42,578 bases of DNA, from NCBI GenBank assembly GCA_045543095.1, contig JAZQMC010000026.1:1-42578 (forward strand), read 5' to 3'. Below, in pieces: positions 40,393 through 42,578 of this stretch; the first letter of the stretch is position 1; each line of letters starts with the position of its first letter. The DNA is from Fimenecus sp045543095. Its GTDB lineage: Bacteria > Bacillota > Clostridia > Oscillospirales > Acutalibacteraceae. Position numbers and translations under genes: made by a program. The notes under the pieces are model-generated. The model was not told the origin of the DNA. It did not search any database and saw nothing but the letters and a program-made list of their open reading frames with translations.

Positions 40393-40422
40393 TTTACATT
40401 GTGTATAAATTTATGTTACAAT
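40393..40422 (+). promoter_or_regulatory. Promoter of nrdR
   Basis: TTTACA (40393-40398), 18 bases, TACAAT (40417-40422), 37 bases before the nrdR start codon. Confidence 0.65.
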
Positions 40423-40459
40423 ACTATATATAGAATTTATGTAATGGGAAGTGTTTTTT

Positions 40460-40915
40460 ATGAAATGTCCATTTTGCGGATTTGAAGAAAGTAAGGTTAT
40501 CGACTCTCGTCCAACCGATGAGGGCGAAAAAATCCGTCGCAGACGCGAATGTATCAAATGCACAAAAAGATTCACAACCTATGAAATAATTGAGAACGTA
40601 CCGATTGTTGTGGTTAAAAAGGATAAAACACGCGAGGTGTTTGACCGCAGTAAGCTTATTAAGGGTATGCTTACCGCTTGCGAAAAACGTCCTGTATCCA
40701 TAGAAACCATTGAAAAGGCAGTTTCTGAAATTGAAACAACACTTCAGAATTCACTTGACCGCGAGGTAACTTCTGTTCGTGTAGGTGAGCTTGTAATGGA
40801 AAAACTCAAAGCAATTGACGAGGTTGCTTATGTTCGCTTTGCTTCAGTTTATAAGCAGTTTAAAGATGTCAATGCATTTATGGAAGAACTTTCAAGCTTC
40901 CTTGAAAAGAAATAA
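40460..40915 (+). CDS. nrdR: Transcriptional repressor of ribonucleotide reductase genes
   Basis: A 151-residue NrdR. The zinc ribbon is complete: CPFCGFEESKVIDSRPTDEG with RRRRECIKCTKRFTTYE supplies four cysteines. The ATP-cone domain follows (about 48-138: VVVKKDKTREVFDRSKLIKG, SVRVGELVMEKLKAIDEVAY, VRFASVYKQFKDVNAF). It represses nrd operons when dATP is high. ATG 40460 follows GGGAAG; an in-frame GTG at 40451 overlaps that site and is not used. No nrd genes are in the window. The next gene starts only 31 bases downstream. Confidence 0.96.
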   Translation: MKCPFCGFEESKVIDSRPTDEGEKIRRRRECIKCTKRFTTYEIIENVPIVVVKKDKTREVFDRSKLIKGMLTACEKRPVSIETIEKAVSEIETTLQNSLDREVTSVRVGELVMEKLKAIDEVAYVRFASVYKQFKDVNAFMEELSSFLEKK

Positions 40916-40946
40916 TTAAATAAAAACAGAAAAAGAAGGTGCTGTT

Positions 40947-42425
40947 ATGACGAATAAATTTTTAAGATTTTTATCGTTTATAACGGCACTTTGTGTTTTT
41001 ATGGGTGTAATGCCACTTGTTTCAGTTGCATATTCTGCAGAGGAAACTATTCAGGGTGAATATGTTGATATAATAGATATATATCCCGAAGCAGAATTAC
41101 CCTATGCCGAAAACAACAGCCCGATTAAGTTTTATTCGGGCTCGAGTGATGCGGAAACAGGTTATCTTTTTTACAATCAATTAACCGATAGACAAAAGAG
41201 TATGTATGATTGTATAAAGAGTGCGGGCGTAACCGATAAAGTAACATTAAAATTTAGTCAATATTATTATGGTACAGGTACAACTCAGAATAAAGCAGCC
41301 ACTGCACCACAAGCAGAAATAAATAAAGATATAAAAATGGCTCTGACGGCGGTTATGGAAGATAATCCTATGATTTTCTGGCCCAATGGCTTTACATATA
41401 ATTATTCTTATTATCCGTCATACAACAACACAACAGGGCAATACACTGCAGAAATCAGAGCCATTAACCTTACCGTGTATTTCGATGAAAATTCATATAC
41501 TGATATTGAAGATATAAAGTTGCATTATAATTCGTTGCTTGAAGAAGTCAATAACTTCACGGTGAACGGTTTTAACAGATATGAAAAAATAAAGTCAATT
41601 CACGATACACTTTGTGATTTGATTACATATCCCGAAAATCAAGGTACAAGCAGTTCACCAAATTATGGCCCAATGGCACATCATCCAACGGGTGCGTTGA
41701 TTTATGGCAGTTCTGTTTGCGAAGGCTATGCCGAGGCATTCAAGCTCATTTGTGACAGAGAGGGTATTCCTTGTATTACTGTTATAGGCTATGGTAACGG
41801 CGGGGCTCACAAGTGGAATTATGTTAAAATGGACGACGGCTTATGGTATCTTCTGGATGCCACATGGGACGACCAAGCAACATATACTTATTATGGTGAT
41901 TATCTTATCGGAAGTGCTTTTGATGGTGGAAGCCATGTGCCTAATGGTGTTATGTTCAGCGGAACAACTGCCCTGCAATACCCAACATTAGCACAGGATA
42001 CATACAGTTTCACAGTACCTATGAATGACACACCCGATATGGCTTTTAACAATATAAACAATGTGCTTTATGTCGGCAAAGGAATTACAAGCATAAATAC
42101 AGTATTGAATTATGTTGGCTTACCTAACGGAATAACTTTTTCATATTCGGGGTCGGGAACAACGGGCCGAGTGCTCACATTCACAAAAGATGATACTTCT
42201 GTTTCAAAGAGCTATATGGTTATAATTCGCGGTGATATAAACGCATCAAACTCAGTAAACACATCTGACTACACAATTATGAAGAAGGTGTGTTCCGCCA
42301 CCTATAAGGTTGATGAAAATACCGCAAAATTCTATGCGGGCGATATGAATCAGGACGGTGCAATTGACGGTTTTGATGCAATAGCCCACCAATTATACAC
42401 CAACGGTGAATTGACATTTGAATGA
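40947..42425 (+). CDS. Secreted transglutaminase-like protein with C-terminal dockerin-like domain
   Basis: A 492-residue exported protein. The signal peptide spans residues 1-32 (FITALCVFMGVMPLVSVAYS, then AEE). A transglutaminase-like core lies at about 215-320: Cys in GSSVCEGYAEAFKLICDREG, His in GGAHKWNYVKMDDG, Asp in WYLLDATWDD. A linker or small beta domain follows, and the last 65 residues contain two calcium-loop repeats of type I dockerin pattern: GDINASNSVNTSDYTIMKKV and GDMNQDGAIDGFDAIAHQLY. The first loop has Ser/Asn where the second has Asp-Gly. It may attach to a cohesin-bearing scaffold or just be a calcium-stabilised tail. ATG with GAAGGTG; 31 bases after nrdR. Confidence 0.85.
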   Translation: MTNKFLRFLSFITALCVFMGVMPLVSVAYSAEETIQGEYVDIIDIYPEAELPYAENNSPIKFYSGSSDAETGYLFYNQLTDRQKSMYDCIKSAGVTDKVTLKFSQYYYGTGTTQNKAATAPQAEINKDIKMALTAVMEDNPMIFWPNGFTYNYSYYPSYNNTTGQYTAEIRAINLTVYFDENSYTDIEDIKLHYNSLLEEVNNFTVNGFNRYEKIKSIHDTLCDLITYPENQGTSSSPNYGPMAHHPTGALIYGSSVCEGYAEAFKLICDREGIPCITVIGYGNGGAHKWNYVKMDDGLWYLLDATWDDQATYTYYGDYLIGSAFDGGSHVPNGVMFSGTTALQYPTLAQDTYSFTVPMNDTPDMAFNNINNVLYVGKGITSINTVLNYVGLPNGITFSYSGSGTTGRVLTFTKDDTSVSKSYMVIIRGDINASNSVNTSDYTIMKKVCSATYKVDENTAKFYAGDMNQDGAIDGFDAIAHQLYTNGELTFE

Positions 42426-42471
42426 TATTTTGCAAGCAAATTTGAATTTGTCGAATTCTTTTTATTTACCT

Positions 42472-42557
42472 GTCATTCTGAGCGAAGCGAAGAATCTCCA
42501 CCAAAGTGAAATGTTAACTCAACAGAGATTCTTCGTCACTGCGTTCCTCAGAATGAC
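42472..42557. repeat. CATTCTGAGCGAAGCGAAG inverted repeat
   Basis: GTCATTCTGAGCGAAGCGAA followed by GAATCTC at the left pairs with GAGATTCTTCG...CTCAGAATGAC at the right, with a spacer of about 26 bases. The left arm is a very common intergenic palindrome arm found in many bacterial phyla. It may end transcription of the secreted transglutaminase gene. Confidence 0.8.
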
Positions 42558-42578
42558 TACCCAATTATATAATCGCGT

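Overview
The window is low-GC Firmicutes DNA, most likely a gut-type Clostridia member of the Oscillospiraceae/Ruminococcaceae kind. The pointers are a PolC-type replicative polymerase, the Firmicutes gene order uppS-cdsA-dxr-rseP with ispG and polC following, a HisZ-dependent short HisG, AGGAGG-like ribosome binding sites, TTG/GTG starts, a dockerin-like C-terminus, and many small intergenic hairpin repeats. No rRNA, tRNA, CRISPR array, prophage or transposase was seen. Species cannot be named from the sequence.

Layout. Positions 1-8274 (+) carry an envelope/isoprenoid and replication block: uppS (3' part), cdsA, dxr, rseP, ispG and polC. The PolC lacks the usual inserted proofreading exonuclease. 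Positions 8289-14655 (+) hold a histidine operon hisZ-G-D-C-B-A-I-E with its own promoter. hisH and hisF are absent, and a long palindrome separates hisD from hisC. Next come an M20 peptidase and a membrane-anchored XRE regulator (14809-17546).

Positions 17649-23502 lie on the minus strand: a tandem class II aldolase-fold protein, a class III (GSA-aminomutase-like) aminotransferase, an iron-type alcohol dehydrogenase, a probable unannotated structured RNA with near-consensus promoter and terminator (about 22047-22284), and a secreted SH3b/C39-like protease. Positions 23675-25170 (+) encode two paired membrane proteins, the first resembling DUF5058.

Positions 25270-34348 (+) are a myo-inositol catabolic operon, iolJ-iolC-(SanA/YdcF-like)-iolB-iolD-iolE-iolA-iolG. 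It would turn inositol into DHAP and acetyl-CoA. No transporter or IolR-like regulator lies next to it. A YbaK-like deacylase and a Cthe_2159-like lipoprotein follow.

Positions 36837-40388 (+) form a compact operon of circularly permuted ATP-grasp, alpha-E, transglutaminase-like and TIM-barrel proteins. The first three are a widespread but functionally unresolved peptide-ligation/cleavage module. nrdR and a secreted transglutaminase with a dockerin-like tail close the window.

Intergenic DNA is rich in small palindromic elements. At least seven hairpins are framed by TGTAGGG and CCCG with different but self-complementary arms. Two or three larger palindromes share a CTCG...AATACAC...GTAT...TGCG core. 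One copy of the common CATTCTGAGCGAAGCGAAG inverted repeat lies at the right edge.
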